Assembly: GCA_001627335.1 (NCBI GenBank)
Contig: LUPK01000024.1
Location: forward strand, 1 to 40,140
Reading direction: 5' to 3'
Length of the DNA stretch: 40,140 bases
From: Nocardioides sp. REDSEA-S33_B3
Lineage (GTDB): Bacteria; Actinomycetota; Actinomycetes; Propionibacteriales; Nocardioidaceae
The position numbers were made by a program, and so were the translations under genes. Positions within the stretch are counted from its first letter, which is position 1; every line of letters begins with the position of its first letter. This document shows, piece after piece, positions 23,446 to 40,140 of this stretch. Under the pieces are notes generated by a model. That model saw nothing but the letters and a program-made list of their open reading frames with translations, was not told the origin of the DNA and did no database searches.

Positions 23446-24228
23446 GTGACGCAGACCCCGCTGGCCGCGAGCAACCCTCGCGTCAAGCAGCTGCGTCGGT
23501 TGAGCCGCCGTTCCGAGCGATCGGAGCGGCGGCTCTTCCTCGCCGACGGTCCGAAGGCCGTCGAGGGGGCCCTCGCAGCCGGCTGCGTCGAGGAGGTCCT
23601 GTGCCGCCCGGACGCGGTCGGGCTGGTGCCCGACCTGCCCGCCGACGTACGCCGCACCCTCGTCGACGAGCGTGCCCTGGCCGCGCTCAGCGACTCGGTC
23701 AGCCCGGCGGGCGTCGTGGCCGTGTGCCGCTTCGTCGACGTGCCGCTCGAGCGAGCCGTCACCGAGCAGTCACGCCTCGTCGCCATCTGCGCCGACGTCC
23801 GTGACCCCGGCAACGCCGGCACCGTCGTGCGCTGCGCCGACGCCGCCGGCGCCGACTCGGTCGTGGTGGCCGGCAGCTCGGTCGACCTCTACAACCCCAA
23901 GACGCTGCGTGCCAGCGTCGGCAGCGCCTTCCACCTGCCCGTCGCGGTCGAGCCCGACCCCTTCGCCGCCGTGCGCGCCGCGCAGGCCGCCGGCCTGGTC
24001 GTCCTCGCCGCTGACGGCGCCGGTGAGGTCGATCTCTTCGAGGCCGACGAGCTGCTCGCCCGCCCCACCGCCTGGCTCTTCGGCAACGAGGCCTGGGGCC
24101 TGCCCGACGACCTCGCCGCCGCTGCCGACCACCGGGTCGCCATCCCCATCCACGGGAAGGCCGAGTCGCTCAACCTCTCCACCGCCGCAGCGCTCTGCCT
24201 CTACGCCTCCGCCCGCGTCCAGCGCTGA
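23446..24228 (+). CDS. SpoU/TrmH-family RNA 2'-O-methyltransferase
   Basis: A 260-residue SPOUT enzyme. The N-terminal substrate-binding domain begins SNPRVKQLRRLSRRSERSER and FLADGPKAVEGAL. The SPOUT knot contains ADVRDPGNAGTVVRCADAAG (motif 1), WLFGNEAWGLPDDL (motif 2) and PIHGKAESLNLSTAAALCLY (motif 3, knot). It uses SAM to methylate the ribose 2'-OH; the target is probably 23S rRNA, given its place after rplT, as with RlmB/TsnR-like proteins. GTG start 8 bases after rplT. A 15-bp inverted repeat with a G-U pair (23502-23535) lies inside the first codons (SRRSERSERR). Confidence 0.9.
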   Translation: MTQTPLAASNPRVKQLRRLSRRSERSERRLFLADGPKAVEGALAAGCVEEVLCRPDAVGLVPDLPADVRRTLVDERALAALSDSVSPAGVVAVCRFVDVPLERAVTEQSRLVAICADVRDPGNAGTVVRCADAAGADSVVVAGSSVDLYNPKTLRASVGSAFHLPVAVEPDPFAAVRAAQAAGLVVLAADGAGEVDLFEADELLARPTAWLFGNEAWGLPDDLAAAADHRVAIPIHGKAESLNLSTAAALCLYASARVQR

Positions 24229-24234
24229 CCGACC

Positions 24235-24322
24235 GCCGAGCCGTCACCCACGCACGGCCGACCCGTCACTCACGCACGGCCGACCCGTCACTCACGCACG
24301 GCCGAGAGGTCTCTCACGCACG
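24235..24322 (+). repeat. 22-bp tandem repeat, four units (array 2)
   Basis: Four units of exactly 22 bp at 24235-24256, 24257-24278, 24279-24300 and 24301-24322. All start GCCGA and end with CACGCACG. Units 2 and 3 are identical; unit 4 carries the GCCGAGAGGTC start found in array 1 (7334-7399). The array fills the space from 6 bases after the methyltransferase stop to the -10 element of the kinase gene. The same period, ends and position (right after a stop, before a leaderless gene) link the two arrays. Confidence 0.9.
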
Positions 24323-24326
24323 CGGC

Positions 24327-24332
24327 TAGGGT
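24327..24332 (+). promoter_or_regulatory. Probable -10 element for the leaderless kinase gene
   Basis: TAGGGT (TANNNT) ends 6 bases before the GTG at 24339. Any -35 would have to lie within the last 22-bp repeat unit. Confidence 0.4.
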
Positions 24333-24338
24333 GACGGC

Positions 24339-25421
24339 GTGGAGCCGAGTGCGCAGCAGGTGGTCGACGCCCTGCCCGACGGGGTGCTCCTCGCCGGACC
24401 CGACCAGCGCGTCGAGATGGTCTCCTCCGTGGCGGCCCGGATGCTCGGCATCGACGCGACCGCGGCGGTGGGCCAGCCGCTGGCCGACGTGCTGCTGCTG
24501 CGCGACACCGAGGGCTGTCGCTGGTACGACGCCCATCGGCCGTACGACGGGCTGACCACCCGCACCGGCGTGCCCGAGCAGTCCTGGACCCTGCCGGACG
24601 GCAGCGAGGTCCTCGTCGCAGCGCGCATCCACCGCACCGCCACCGATCGACCGGTCGACCGGGTCGCGATCAGCATCCGCTCCGGCCGTGGACGGGCCCG
24701 TCTGGATCGCGAGCGCTCCGACCTCGTGGCGACCGTCGCCCACGAGCTGCGCTCGCCCCTGACGGGGGTCAAGGGCTTCGTCCAGGCGATGCTCAACCGC
24801 TGGGACCGCCTCAGCGACGAGCAGAAGAAGCTGATGCTCACCACCGTCCACTCCGACTCCGACCGGCTCAGCCGGCTCATCGCCGAGCTGCTCGACGTCG
24901 CCCGCATCGACACCGGCCGCCTCCAGCTGCACCCGCGGCCGACCGACGTCACGGTCCTCGCGACCAGGGTCGTCGACTCGGTACGCGCAGCCACCTCGCG
25001 GACCGTCGAGCTGGCGGCGGACGACGAGCTGCCGCGGGTCTTCGCGGACCCCGACAAGCTGACCCAGGTGCTGACCAACCTCGTGGAGAACGCCGTGCGC
25101 CACGGCGACGGCCACGTCCGCGTGACCCTCGAGCACCAGCCGGGACGGGCCGGCAGGGCGGCGTACGTCGTCGTGACGGTCGACGACGAGGGCGAGGGCA
25201 TCGCCGAGGCGCTGCGCCGGCAGGTGTTCACCAAGTTCTGGAAGCACGGTGCGCGCGGCGGCTCGGGCCTGGGGCTCTACATCGTCGGTGGCCTGACCCG
25301 GGCGCACGGCGGTGAGGTCGTCATCGACGACGCCCCCGCGGGCGGGGCGCGGGTCGTCGTCCGCTGGCCGGTCGAGGACCACCGCGCATCCGGTTCGCGC
25401 CCGGCCGGCAGGCCTTCCTAG
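24339..25421 (+). CDS. Soluble PAS-domain sensor histidine kinase
   Basis: A 360-residue kinase without membrane helices. The PAS-like domain spans about residues 5-110 (VVDALPDGVLLAGPDQRVEM, VSSVAARMLGIDATAAVGQP). HisKA follows with SDLVATVAHELRSPLTGVKG (phospho-acceptor His135). The ATPase domain has the N box VLTNLVENAVRHGDG, G1 VDDEGEGIAEALRRQVF, F box FTKFWKHGARGG and G2 SGLGLYIVGGL. All catalytic boxes are intact. No response regulator is adjacent, so it is an orphan in this window. It stands between the rRNA methyltransferase and pheS. The PAS signal (redox, ligand or light) cannot be told from sequence. Confidence 0.9.
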   Translation: MEPSAQQVVDALPDGVLLAGPDQRVEMVSSVAARMLGIDATAAVGQPLADVLLLRDTEGCRWYDAHRPYDGLTTRTGVPEQSWTLPDGSEVLVAARIHRTATDRPVDRVAISIRSGRGRARLDRERSDLVATVAHELRSPLTGVKGFVQAMLNRWDRLSDEQKKLMLTTVHSDSDRLSRLIAELLDVARIDTGRLQLHPRPTDVTVLATRVVDSVRAATSRTVELAADDELPRVFADPDKLTQVLTNLVENAVRHGDGHVRVTLEHQPGRAGRAAYVVVTVDDEGEGIAEALRRQVFTKFWKHGARGGSGLGLYIVGGLTRAHGGEVVIDDAPAGGARVVVRWPVEDHRASGSRPAGRPS

Positions 25422-25451
25422 ACTGACCGCGCCCCCGGCCCGTCCGGGGGC
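25419..25451 (+). promoter_or_regulatory. Probable pheS promoter -10 and GC hairpin
   Basis: TAGACT (25419-25424) overlaps the kinase stop codon. Seven bases later is the hairpin GCCCCCGG-CCCGT-CCGGGGGC (25431-25438 / 25444-25451). The hairpin may end the kinase transcript, or sit at the 5' end of the pheST mRNA if TAGACT is used. No T-box or leader peptide was seen. Confidence 0.4.
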
Positions 25452-25480
25452 TCTGGACGCCCACCCGAGGAAGGCGCTGC

Positions 25481-26584
25481 ATGTCGGGCCCGAACACCGA
25501 GTACGACCCCGTCGAGGTCACCCCGCTCCAGGCCGAGCAGGTGGCGGAGGCCCGCGACGCGGCGATCGCCGCGATCGAGGCGGCCGCCGACCTCGAGGCC
25601 CTCAAGCAGGTGCGCCTCGAGCACGCGGGTGACCGCTCGCCCCTGGCCCTGGCCAACCGCGAGATCGGCGCGTTGCCGCCGCAGGCGCGCAAGGAGGCCG
25701 GCCAGCGCGTCGGCCAGGCCCGCGGTGCGATCAACCAGGCCATCGCCGCGCGCCAGGCGGTGCTCGAGGCCGAGCACGAGGAGCGGATGCTGGTCGAGGA
25801 GACGGTCGACGTCACGCTGCCCACCGACCGCCGCCGCCGTGGCGGGCGGCACCCGATCACCCTGCAGTCCGAACTGATCGCCGACATCTTCGTGGCGATG
25901 GGCTGGGAGATCGCGGAGGGCCCGGTCGTGGAGGCGGAGTGGCTCAACTTCGACGCCCTCAACCTCGGCCCCGACCACCCGGCGCGCACCATGCAGGACA
26001 CCTTCTGGACCGAGCCGGCCGACCGTCACGTCGTGCTGCGCACCCAGACCTCGCCGGTGCAGGCCCGCACCATGCTCACCCGCACCCCTCCGATCTACGT
26101 CGCCTGCCCCGGGCGGGTCTTCCGCACCGACGAGTACGACGCCACCCACAGCCCGATGTTCCACCAGGTCGAGGGCCTCGTCGTCGACGAGGGCATCACC
26201 ATGGCCCACCTCAAGGGCTCGCTGGACCACCTGGCCGCTCAGCTGTTCGGCGAGGGCATCGACACCCGGTTCCGGCCGTCGTACTTCCCCTTCACCGAGC
26301 CCTCGGCCGAGGTCGACGTGCGCTGCTTCGTCTGCCGTGGTGTCGACGCCGACGCCGACGCCTGCCGCACCTGCCGTGGCGAGGGCTGGATCGAGTGGGG
26401 CGGTTGCGGTGTCGTGAACCCGCGCGTGCTGGTCGCCTGCGGCGTGGACCCGGAGCGCTACTCCGGCTTCGCGTTCGGCATGGGCATCGACCGCAGCTTC
26501 ATGTTCCGCCACAACCTCGAGGACCTGCGCCCCCTCTTCGAGGGCGACGTCCGCTTCAGCGCCGCGTTCGGCACCGAGATCTGA
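25481..26584 (+). CDS. pheS: Phenylalanyl-tRNA synthetase alpha subunit
   Basis: A 367-residue catalytic subunit charging tRNA-Phe. The N-terminal coiled coil (about residues 15-105) binds tRNA: AARQAVLEAEHEERMLVEET. The class II core has RHPITLQSELIADIF (motif 1), LRTQTSPVQARTM and RVFRTDEYDATHSPMFHQVE (motif 2), and GFAFGMGIDRSFMFRHN (motif 3). A CxxC pair, CFVCRGVDADADACRTC (about residues 282-299), is an insertion that may bind zinc and is often seen in actinobacteria. The ATG at 25481 has GAGGAA upstream. It forms an operon with pheT. Confidence 0.96.
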   Translation: MSGPNTEYDPVEVTPLQAEQVAEARDAAIAAIEAAADLEALKQVRLEHAGDRSPLALANREIGALPPQARKEAGQRVGQARGAINQAIAARQAVLEAEHEERMLVEETVDVTLPTDRRRRGGRHPITLQSELIADIFVAMGWEIAEGPVVEAEWLNFDALNLGPDHPARTMQDTFWTEPADRHVVLRTQTSPVQARTMLTRTPPIYVACPGRVFRTDEYDATHSPMFHQVEGLVVDEGITMAHLKGSLDHLAAQLFGEGIDTRFRPSYFPFTEPSAEVDVRCFVCRGVDADADACRTCRGEGWIEWGGCGVVNPRVLVACGVDPERYSGFAFGMGIDRSFMFRHNLEDLRPLFEGDVRFSAAFGTEI

Positions 26585-26602
26585 GCTGGGAAGAGACACA
26601 CG

Positions 26603-29092
26603 ATGAAGGCCCCCAAGTCCTGGATCCTCGAGTACGTCGACGTCCCCGACGGCACGACCACCGACGAGCTCACCGCGCGACTCACCCTCACCGGCCTCAA
26701 GCTCGAGGCCATCGAGTCGGCCGGCGCCGACATCTCCGGCCCGCTGGTGGTGGGCCGGGTGCTCACGATGGAGCCCGAGCCGCAGAAGAACGGCAAGACC
26801 ATCAACTGGTGCACCGTCGACGTCGGTGACGCCAACGGCACCGGCGAGCCCCAGGGCATCGTCTGCGGCGCCCACAACTTCGAGCCGGGCGACCTGGTCG
26901 TCACCGTGCTGCCCGGGGGAGTGCTGCCCGGCGGCTTCGAGATCAGCGCGCGCAAGACCTACGGCCACGTCTCGGCCGGGATGATCTGCTCGGCGCGCGA
27001 GCTCAACCTCGGCGAGGACCACGACGGCATCATCGTGCTGCCCGAGGGCGCCGGTGAGCCCGGTCAGGACGCCCGCGGCGTCCTCGGTCTCGACGAGGAG
27101 GTCATCGAGTTCGAGGTCAACCCCGACCGCGCCTACGCCCTGTCGTTGCGCGGCATCGCCCGCGAGGTGGCCGTCTCGGTCGCCGGCGCCTCCGGCTTCG
27201 CCGACCCGGCGCTGCGCGACACCCCGGCCGCGGACGACGCCGGCTACCCGGTCCGCGTCGAGGACCCGTCGGGCTGCCCGGTCTTCGTCGCGCGCACCGT
27301 CTCCGGCTTCGACCCCTCCGCCCCGACCCCGGACTTCATCGCCCAGCGGCTTACCGCTTCCGGCATGCGCCCCATCTCGTTGGCCGTCGACGTCACCAAC
27401 TACGTCATGCTCGAGACCGGCCGCCCGATCCACGGCTACGACGCCGACAAGCTGCAGGGCCCGATCGTCGTGCGCCGCGCCACCGACGGGGAGCAGCTCA
27501 CCACGCTCGACGGCACCCGTCGCACCATGAGCGTCGAGGACCTCGTCGTCACCGACGACTCCGGCCCGATCGGCCTGGGTGGCGTCATGGGCGGAGAGTC
27601 CACCGAGATCTCGGAGACCACCACCCGCGTGCTCGTCGAGTCGGCCCACTGGGACGCGGTCTCGATGTTCCGCACAGGTCGTCGACACAAGATCACCTCC
27701 GAGGCCGGCAAGCGCAACGAGCGCGGTGTCGACCCCACGATCTGCGAGGCCGCGGCCGACCGCGTGGTCGAGCTCCTCACGACGTACGGCGGAGCCACGG
27801 TCGAGCCGGGCGTGACCGTCGTGGGCGCCCCGCCGGCGCAGCCGCGCGTCTCGATGGCGACCGACCTCCCCGCGCGGGTCTCGGGCCTGCCGATCGACAC
27901 CGACACCGTGGTCGCCCACCTCGAGGCGGTCGGCTGCGGGGTCACGGTCGACGGTGCGACGCTCACCGCGACGCCGCCGCCGTGGCGTCCCGACGTCACC
28001 GACCCCCACGACCTGGTCGAGGAGGTCGTGCGGCTGGTGGGCTACGACACCATCCCGTCGGTCCTGCCCCCCGCCCCCGGTGGGCGAGGGCTGACCCGTC
28101 CCCAGCAGCTGCGCCGTCGCATCGGCCGCACGCTGGCCGGGGCCGGTTGGGTCGAGGTCGTGGACTTCCCGTTCGTGGGGGAGGGCGACCTCGACGCGCT
28201 GGGCCTGGAGGCCGACGACCCGCGGCGCACGGTGCTGCGGCTCTCCAACCCCCTCAGCCACGAAGCACCGGCGATGACGACCACGTTGCTGCCGGCGCTG
28301 CTGCGCACCGCCGGTCGCAACGTGGGCTTGGGGGCCGGCTCGGTCGCGCTCTTCGAGACCGCCACGGTGACGCTGCCGCGGGCCACCGAGGGCGCCCCGA
28401 TCCTGCCCGTCGACCGCCGGCCCACCGACGCCGAGCTCGACTCGCTGCTCGAGGCACTGCCCGAGCAGCCGCTGCACCTCGGACTCGTGGCCGCGGGCGA
28501 GGCCGACCCCTCCGGCTGGTGGGGCGAGGGACGTCCGGTGGAGTGGTCCGACGCGGTCGAGGCCGTGCGCCAGGTCGCCGACGCCCTCGGTCTCGAGCTG
28601 ACCACCCGTCCGGCCGCACTGGCCCCGTGGCACCCCGGTCGCTGCGCCGAGCTGCTGCTCGGCGGCACCTCGGTCGGCCACGCGGGGGAGCTGCACCCCC
28701 GGGTCTGCACGACCTTCGGACTGCCGGCCCGCTCGGTGGCGGCCGAGGTCGACCTCGACGTGCTGATCGAGCACGCCGTGCACCTGCGGCAGGCGCCGAC
28801 GTTCTCGACGTTCCCCGCGGCCAAGGAGGACGTCGCCCTGGTGGTGGACGAGTCCGTCGCGGCCGCCGACGTGGAGGCGGCGCTGCGCGAGGGCGCCGGC
28901 GAGCTGCTGGAGTCGATCCGGCTCTTCGACGTCTACCGCTCCGAGCAGCTGGGTGAGGGACGCAAGTCGCTCGCCTTCGCGCTGCGCTTCCGTGCACCCG
29001 ACCGCACCCTCACCGACGAGGACACCACCTCGGCCCGGGAGGCCGCGGTCGCCCTCGCGGCGGAGCGCACCGGGGCCAGCCAGCGCGCCTGA
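26603..29092 (+). CDS. pheT: Phenylalanyl-tRNA synthetase beta subunit
   Basis: An 829-residue structural and editing subunit. Order: N-terminal region, EMAP/tRNA-binding fold (KTYGHVSAGMICSARELNLG), B3/B4 editing domain (SLAVDVTNYVMLETGRPIHG, LGGVMGGESTEISETT), B5 helix-turn-helix (LVEEVVRLVGYDTIPSVLPP), a catalytic-like core (LRLSNPLSHEAPAMTTTLLP) and the FDX-ACB anticodon-binding domain (FSTFPAAKEDVALVVDE, LFDVYRSEQLGEGRKSLAFA). The length is normal. The ATG at 26603 lies 18 bases after pheS with GGGAAG upstream. Confidence 0.96.
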   Translation: MKAPKSWILEYVDVPDGTTTDELTARLTLTGLKLEAIESAGADISGPLVVGRVLTMEPEPQKNGKTINWCTVDVGDANGTGEPQGIVCGAHNFEPGDLVVTVLPGGVLPGGFEISARKTYGHVSAGMICSARELNLGEDHDGIIVLPEGAGEPGQDARGVLGLDEEVIEFEVNPDRAYALSLRGIAREVAVSVAGASGFADPALRDTPAADDAGYPVRVEDPSGCPVFVARTVSGFDPSAPTPDFIAQRLTASGMRPISLAVDVTNYVMLETGRPIHGYDADKLQGPIVVRRATDGEQLTTLDGTRRTMSVEDLVVTDDSGPIGLGGVMGGESTEISETTTRVLVESAHWDAVSMFRTGRRHKITSEAGKRNERGVDPTICEAAADRVVELLTTYGGATVEPGVTVVGAPPAQPRVSMATDLPARVSGLPIDTDTVVAHLEAVGCGVTVDGATLTATPPPWRPDVTDPHDLVEEVVRLVGYDTIPSVLPPAPGGRGLTRPQQLRRRIGRTLAGAGWVEVVDFPFVGEGDLDALGLEADDPRRTVLRLSNPLSHEAPAMTTTLLPALLRTAGRNVGLGAGSVALFETATVTLPRATEGAPILPVDRRPTDAELDSLLEALPEQPLHLGLVAAGEADPSGWWGEGRPVEWSDAVEAVRQVADALGLELTTRPAALAPWHPGRCAELLLGGTSVGHAGELHPRVCTTFGLPARSVAAEVDLDVLIEHAVHLRQAPTFSTFPAAKEDVALVVDESVAAADVEAALREGAGELLESIRLFDVYRSEQLGEGRKSLAFALRFRAPDRTLTDEDTTSAREAAVALAAERTGASQRA

Positions 29093-29113
29093 TCCCGGCT
29101 GGCCGCACGGCAC

Positions 29114-29917
29114 TCAGGTCAGCGGCTCACCGACGGCTCCGCGGAACGCGCGGTAGGCCTCGGGGGAGCCGCTGACCTCGATGCCGCTGTCGTCTCGGCG
29201 GTTCCACAGCCAGGCGTCGAGGTGGGCGGCGGTGCCCGTCACGGTCGCGTCCGCCGGGACGTCGTCCTCGACCCGCACCAGGTGCGCCACGTCCAGGGCG
29301 GTCCCGCTGTCGGGGTCGGTGCCGACGAAGCGGCCGGTCCGGACGACGAGCCGGTGGCCGGTGTCGGTCAGCTCGAGTGCGGTGAGGTGCCCGTCGGGCG
29401 TGAACACGCCCCAGGTCGGTGGCTCGCCGCCGTACATCACCTCGACGAGCTCGGCGACGCCGTCGGCAGCGAGGTCGGCCGGCAGGGCGGTGACCTCGCC
29501 TCCGGACGCAGCCGCGCACAGCTCGGCATCGAGTCGGTGGATCATCGCTTCGTGCGCCTGACGGCGCTGGGTGAATCCGACGGTCTGCTCGTCGGCCCAC
29601 GACCAGGCCTGCTCGTACGGCCCCGCGGTCGAGAGCAGCGAGCACAGACGATCGGAGACCTCGTCGAAGAACGTCAGCAGTGCCTCTCGCGAGCCCGGTC
29701 GCTCGGGGTGCTCCTCGGGCGGGCCCGCGGGTCGGCCCGCGACCACCTCGCCCCAGAACCACTGCACCTCGGTCAGGTGCCACAGCAGGTCGTCGGCGTC
29801 CCAGTCCGGGCACGACGGCACGCGGGCCGCCGCCGGGGTGAGTGCCAGCACGTCACGGATCCTGGTTGACTCCCGGCGCAGGTGGGCACAGTAGGAGTCG
29901 GCGTCGAGTCGGGTCAC
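29114..29917 (-). CDS. DinB/maleylpyruvate-isomerase-family protein
   Basis: A 267-residue protein of the mycothiol-dependent maleylpyruvate isomerase N-terminal family. VPSCPDWDADDLLWHLTEVQ (first His ligand) and RRQAHEAMIHRLDAEL (second metal block, HExxxHR) are the characteristic motifs; the C-terminal part ends AHLDAWLWNRR. Members can be thiol transferases or have unknown metal-dependent roles. The GTG at 29917 (VTRLDADSYCAHLRRES) is preferred over the longer frame starting at 29986 because TACGTT lies 7 bases upstream, giving a leaderless start. It converges with pheT and diverges from argC. Confidence 0.8.
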   Translation of the reverse strand: MTRLDADSYCAHLRRESTRIRDVLALTPAAARVPSCPDWDADDLLWHLTEVQWFWGEVVAGRPAGPPEEHPERPGSREALLTFFDEVSDRLCSLLSTAGPYEQAWSWADEQTVGFTQRRQAHEAMIHRLDAELCAAASGGEVTALPADLAADGVAELVEVMYGGEPPTWGVFTPDGHLTALELTDTGHRLVVRTGRFVGTDPDSGTALDVAHLVRVEDDVPADATVTGTAAHLDAWLWNRRDDSGIEVSGSPEAYRAFRGAVGEPLT

Positions 29918-29924
29918 GACGCTC

Positions 29925-29930
29925 AACGTA
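29925..29930 (-). promoter_or_regulatory. Probable -10 for the leaderless minus-strand gene
   Basis: TACGTT on the minus strand (TANNNT) ends 7 bases ahead of the GTG at 29917. It is about 50 bp from the argC promoter, back to back. Confidence 0.4.
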
Positions 29931-29931
29931 G

Positions 29932-32194
<2,263 letters not shown>

Positions 32195-32198
<4 letters not shown>

Positions 32199-33153
32199 GC
32201 CATCCCGCCACTGACCCCCAGAACATGCACTTCAGCGAGGTGCAGCCCGCCGACCCCGACAAGGCGACGGTGCTGGCCGGAGCCCTCCCATGGCTCAAGC
32301 GCTACCACGGCAAGGTCGTGGTGGTGAAGTACGGCGGCAACGCGATGACCGATGACGACCTCAAGCGCGCCTTCGCCGAGGACATCGCCTTCCTCCGCTT
32401 CGCCGGCTTCAAGCCCGTGGTCGTCCACGGCGGCGGCCCGCAGATCTCCAAGATGCTCGGCAAGCTCGACATCGAGTCGGAGTTCCGCGGCGGCCTGCGC
32501 GTGACCACGCCCGAGGCGATGGACGTCGTGCGCATGGTGCTCGTGGGCCAGGTCCAGCGCGAGCTGGTCGGCCTCATCAACAGCCACGGCCCGCTCGCGG
32601 TCGGCATGTCCGGCGAGGACGCCGGCCTGTTCACCGCCGAGCCGACCAACACCATCGTCGACGGCGAGGAGGTCGATCTCGGCCTGGTCGGCGAGGTTGC
32701 CAAGGTCCGCCCCGAGGCGGTGCGCGACATCATCGAGGCCGGCCGCATCCCGGTGGTCTCCAGCGTCGCGCCCGACGTCCACGGCGCGGTCCACAACGTC
32801 AACGCCGACACCGCCGCGGCCGCGCTGGCCGTCGCGCTCGGCGCGGAGAAGCTGCTCGTCCTCACCGACGTCGAGGGTCTCTACCGTGACTGGCCCGACA
32901 GCGACGACGTGATCTACGAGATCAGCCCGGAGACGCTGGGGGAGATGCTCCCGACGCTGGCCAGCGGGATGGTCCCCAAGATGGAGGCCTGCCGCAAGGC
33001 CGTCGCCGAGGGCGTCCCGCGCGCCACCGTCGTCGACGGTCGCGAGCCGCACGCCGTGCTGCTGGAGCTCTTCACCGACGAGGGCGTCGGCACCCAGGTG
33101 CTGCCCGGCGTCGACACCAAGGTCCGCAAGGCCCGGCAGAAGGCGGTGAAGAA

Positions 33154-33157
<4 letters not shown>
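32195..33157 (+). CDS. argB: Acetylglutamate kinase
   Basis: A 320-residue amino-acid kinase for the second step. [11 protein letters not shown] (phosphate-binding Lys and Gly), [14 protein letters not shown] and [20 protein letters not shown] match the N-terminal half; [28 protein letters not shown] and [20 protein letters not shown] the C-terminal half. The arginine-sensitive forms have an N-terminal kinked helix; residues 1-30 here are long enough to include one, so feedback inhibition is likely. The ATG overlaps the argJ stop (ATGA). Confidence 0.96.
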
Positions 33158-34335
<1,178 letters not shown>

Positions 34336-34336
34336 G

Positions 34337-39811
<5,475 letters not shown>

Positions 39812-39846
39812 GCGCGAGATCTGCCCGTTCTGAGCGTATGGCCGCA

Positions 39847-39864
39847 CCCTCCGGACGGGGGAGG
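39847..39864 (+). terminator. Possible terminator after the arg operon
   Basis: CCCTCC-GGACGG-GGGAGG, a 6-bp GC hairpin 36 bases after the mpg stop, in the 329-base gene-free stretch 39812-40140. No T-run. Confidence 0.35.
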
Positions 39865-39875
39865 CACCCCCGGAT

Positions 39876-39904
39876 TTGGTGTGCACGACATGTGTGCGTA
39901 ACGT
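39876..39904 (+). promoter_or_regulatory. Candidate upstream rrn promoter (P1)
   Basis: TTGGTG (39876-39881), 17 bp, TAACGT (39899-39904). Spacing is ideal. It stands ahead of the stronger promoter at 40020 and of an rRNA-like leader. Confidence 0.4.
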
Positions 39905-40019
39905 TCTTCTCGCCGCGGCACCGCCGCGGAGCCCCTCGGGCCGACAGGCCGAAACGAGTGGTTCCGCCACGTCCGCAGCCAGGAGCCTCCAGGCTTCACC
40001 TCCCGCAGCTCGGTTCGAG

Positions 40020-40048
40020 TTGACTCGGGTGGGGGAGACCGGTAAGTT
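40020..40048 (+). promoter_or_regulatory. Strong promoter, probable rrn P2
   Basis: TTGACT (40020-40025), 17 bp, TAAGTT (40043-40048): near-consensus -35 and TANNNT -10 at ideal spacing. A start near 40055 would begin an untranslated leader running off the window edge. Confidence 0.65.
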
Positions 40049-40140
40049 TCTGCAGGTTGTCCCGCCGCTGGTCGCGAGAGTGATCAGGACGGTGTGCGTC
40101 TGATTCTTGAGAACTCAACAGTGTGTCATAGTCGACGAAT
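40049..40140 (+). other. Leader of a probable ribosomal RNA operon (5' part only)
   Basis: TTCTTGAGAACTCAACAGTG (40104-40123) is the characteristic sequence found before 16S rRNA in many actinobacteria, with complementary arms TTGAG and CTCAA. No coding potential is seen. The window ends before any 16S sequence, so the rRNA gene is inferred, not observed. Confidence 0.55.

Noticed and set aside
25422..25480. T-box or leader-peptide attenuator before pheS
   Set aside because: The gap is 59 bases, too short for a T-box, with no Phe-rich leader frame; only a GC hairpin is present.
25418..29113. Very long open frame on the minus strand opposite pheS/pheT
   Set aside because: It is a shadow of pheST produced by high GC third positions; its translation is Gly/Arg/Asp-rich without motifs, and pheS and pheT on the plus strand are certain.
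40049..40140. 5' end of 16S rRNA
   Set aside because: The sequence matches only the leader; no conserved 16S start sequence is reached before the window ends.

Overview
The window is high-GC DNA (frequent GTG starts, strong G/C third-position bias) from an actinobacterium of the Nocardioides type. This assignment rests on the mihF-gmk-rpoZ-coaBC-metK-priA gene order, an actinobacterial MihF, a PriA without helicase motifs, a mycothiol-dependent-isomerase-like protein, and start codons placed just after TANNNT -10 hexamers, as in leaderless transcripts. No IS element, prophage, CRISPR array or tRNA was seen. Most of the window is housekeeping and biosynthesis.

Layout. 1-1168: a chimeric reading frame, an acyl-CoA synthetase C-terminal part running in frame into the last ~80 residues of pyrF, then a small lipoprotein. 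1228-5159: mihF, gmk, rpoZ, coaBC, metK, closed by a strong hairpin. 5259-10707: priA, a 22-bp tandem repeat, def, fmt, rsmB and a small membrane-anchored protein. 10727-13621: a stand-alone LigD-type primase-polymerase, an unknown protein, rpe, three near-identical palindromes and a TetR-family regulator. 13669-17484: FMN riboswitch and ribD-ribE-ribBA-ribH. 17502-19240: a 19-bp inverted repeat, hisE, hisG and a PH-domain protein. 19221-21773: two minus-strand genes (a P-loop kinase with a probable CTG start and a membrane protein), an SseB-like protein and a PAP2-family membrane protein. 21774-24228: infC leader, infC (AUC start), rpmI, rplT and a SpoU-family rRNA methyltransferase. 24235-29092: a second 22-bp tandem array of the same family, a soluble PAS histidine kinase, pheS, pheT. 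29114-29917 (minus): DinB/maleylpyruvate-isomerase-like protein. 29982-39811: an ArgR-type control region and one gapless arginine operon, argC-argJ-argB-argD-argF-argR-argG-Nudix-argH-mpg. 39812-40140: tandem promoters and the start of a leader like that of an actinobacterial rRNA operon; the 16S gene itself lies beyond the window.

How the parts work together. The arg operon converts glutamate via acetylated intermediates to arginine, with ArgJ recycling the acetyl group and ArgR encoded inside the operon it probably represses. The rib operon makes lumazine and riboflavin under FMN feedback. def and fmt act on the initiator Met at opposite ends of translation; infC/rpmI/rplT and pheST are translation genes.

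The items most worth a second look are the acyl-CoA synthetase/pyrF chimera at the left edge (assembly error or real deletion), the non-AUG starts of infC and the minus-strand kinase, competing base pairings in the infC leader, the triple palindrome before the TetR gene, the 22-bp repeat family, and a non-canonical carbamoyl-phosphate motif in ArgF. I do not see a clearly new multi-gene system here.
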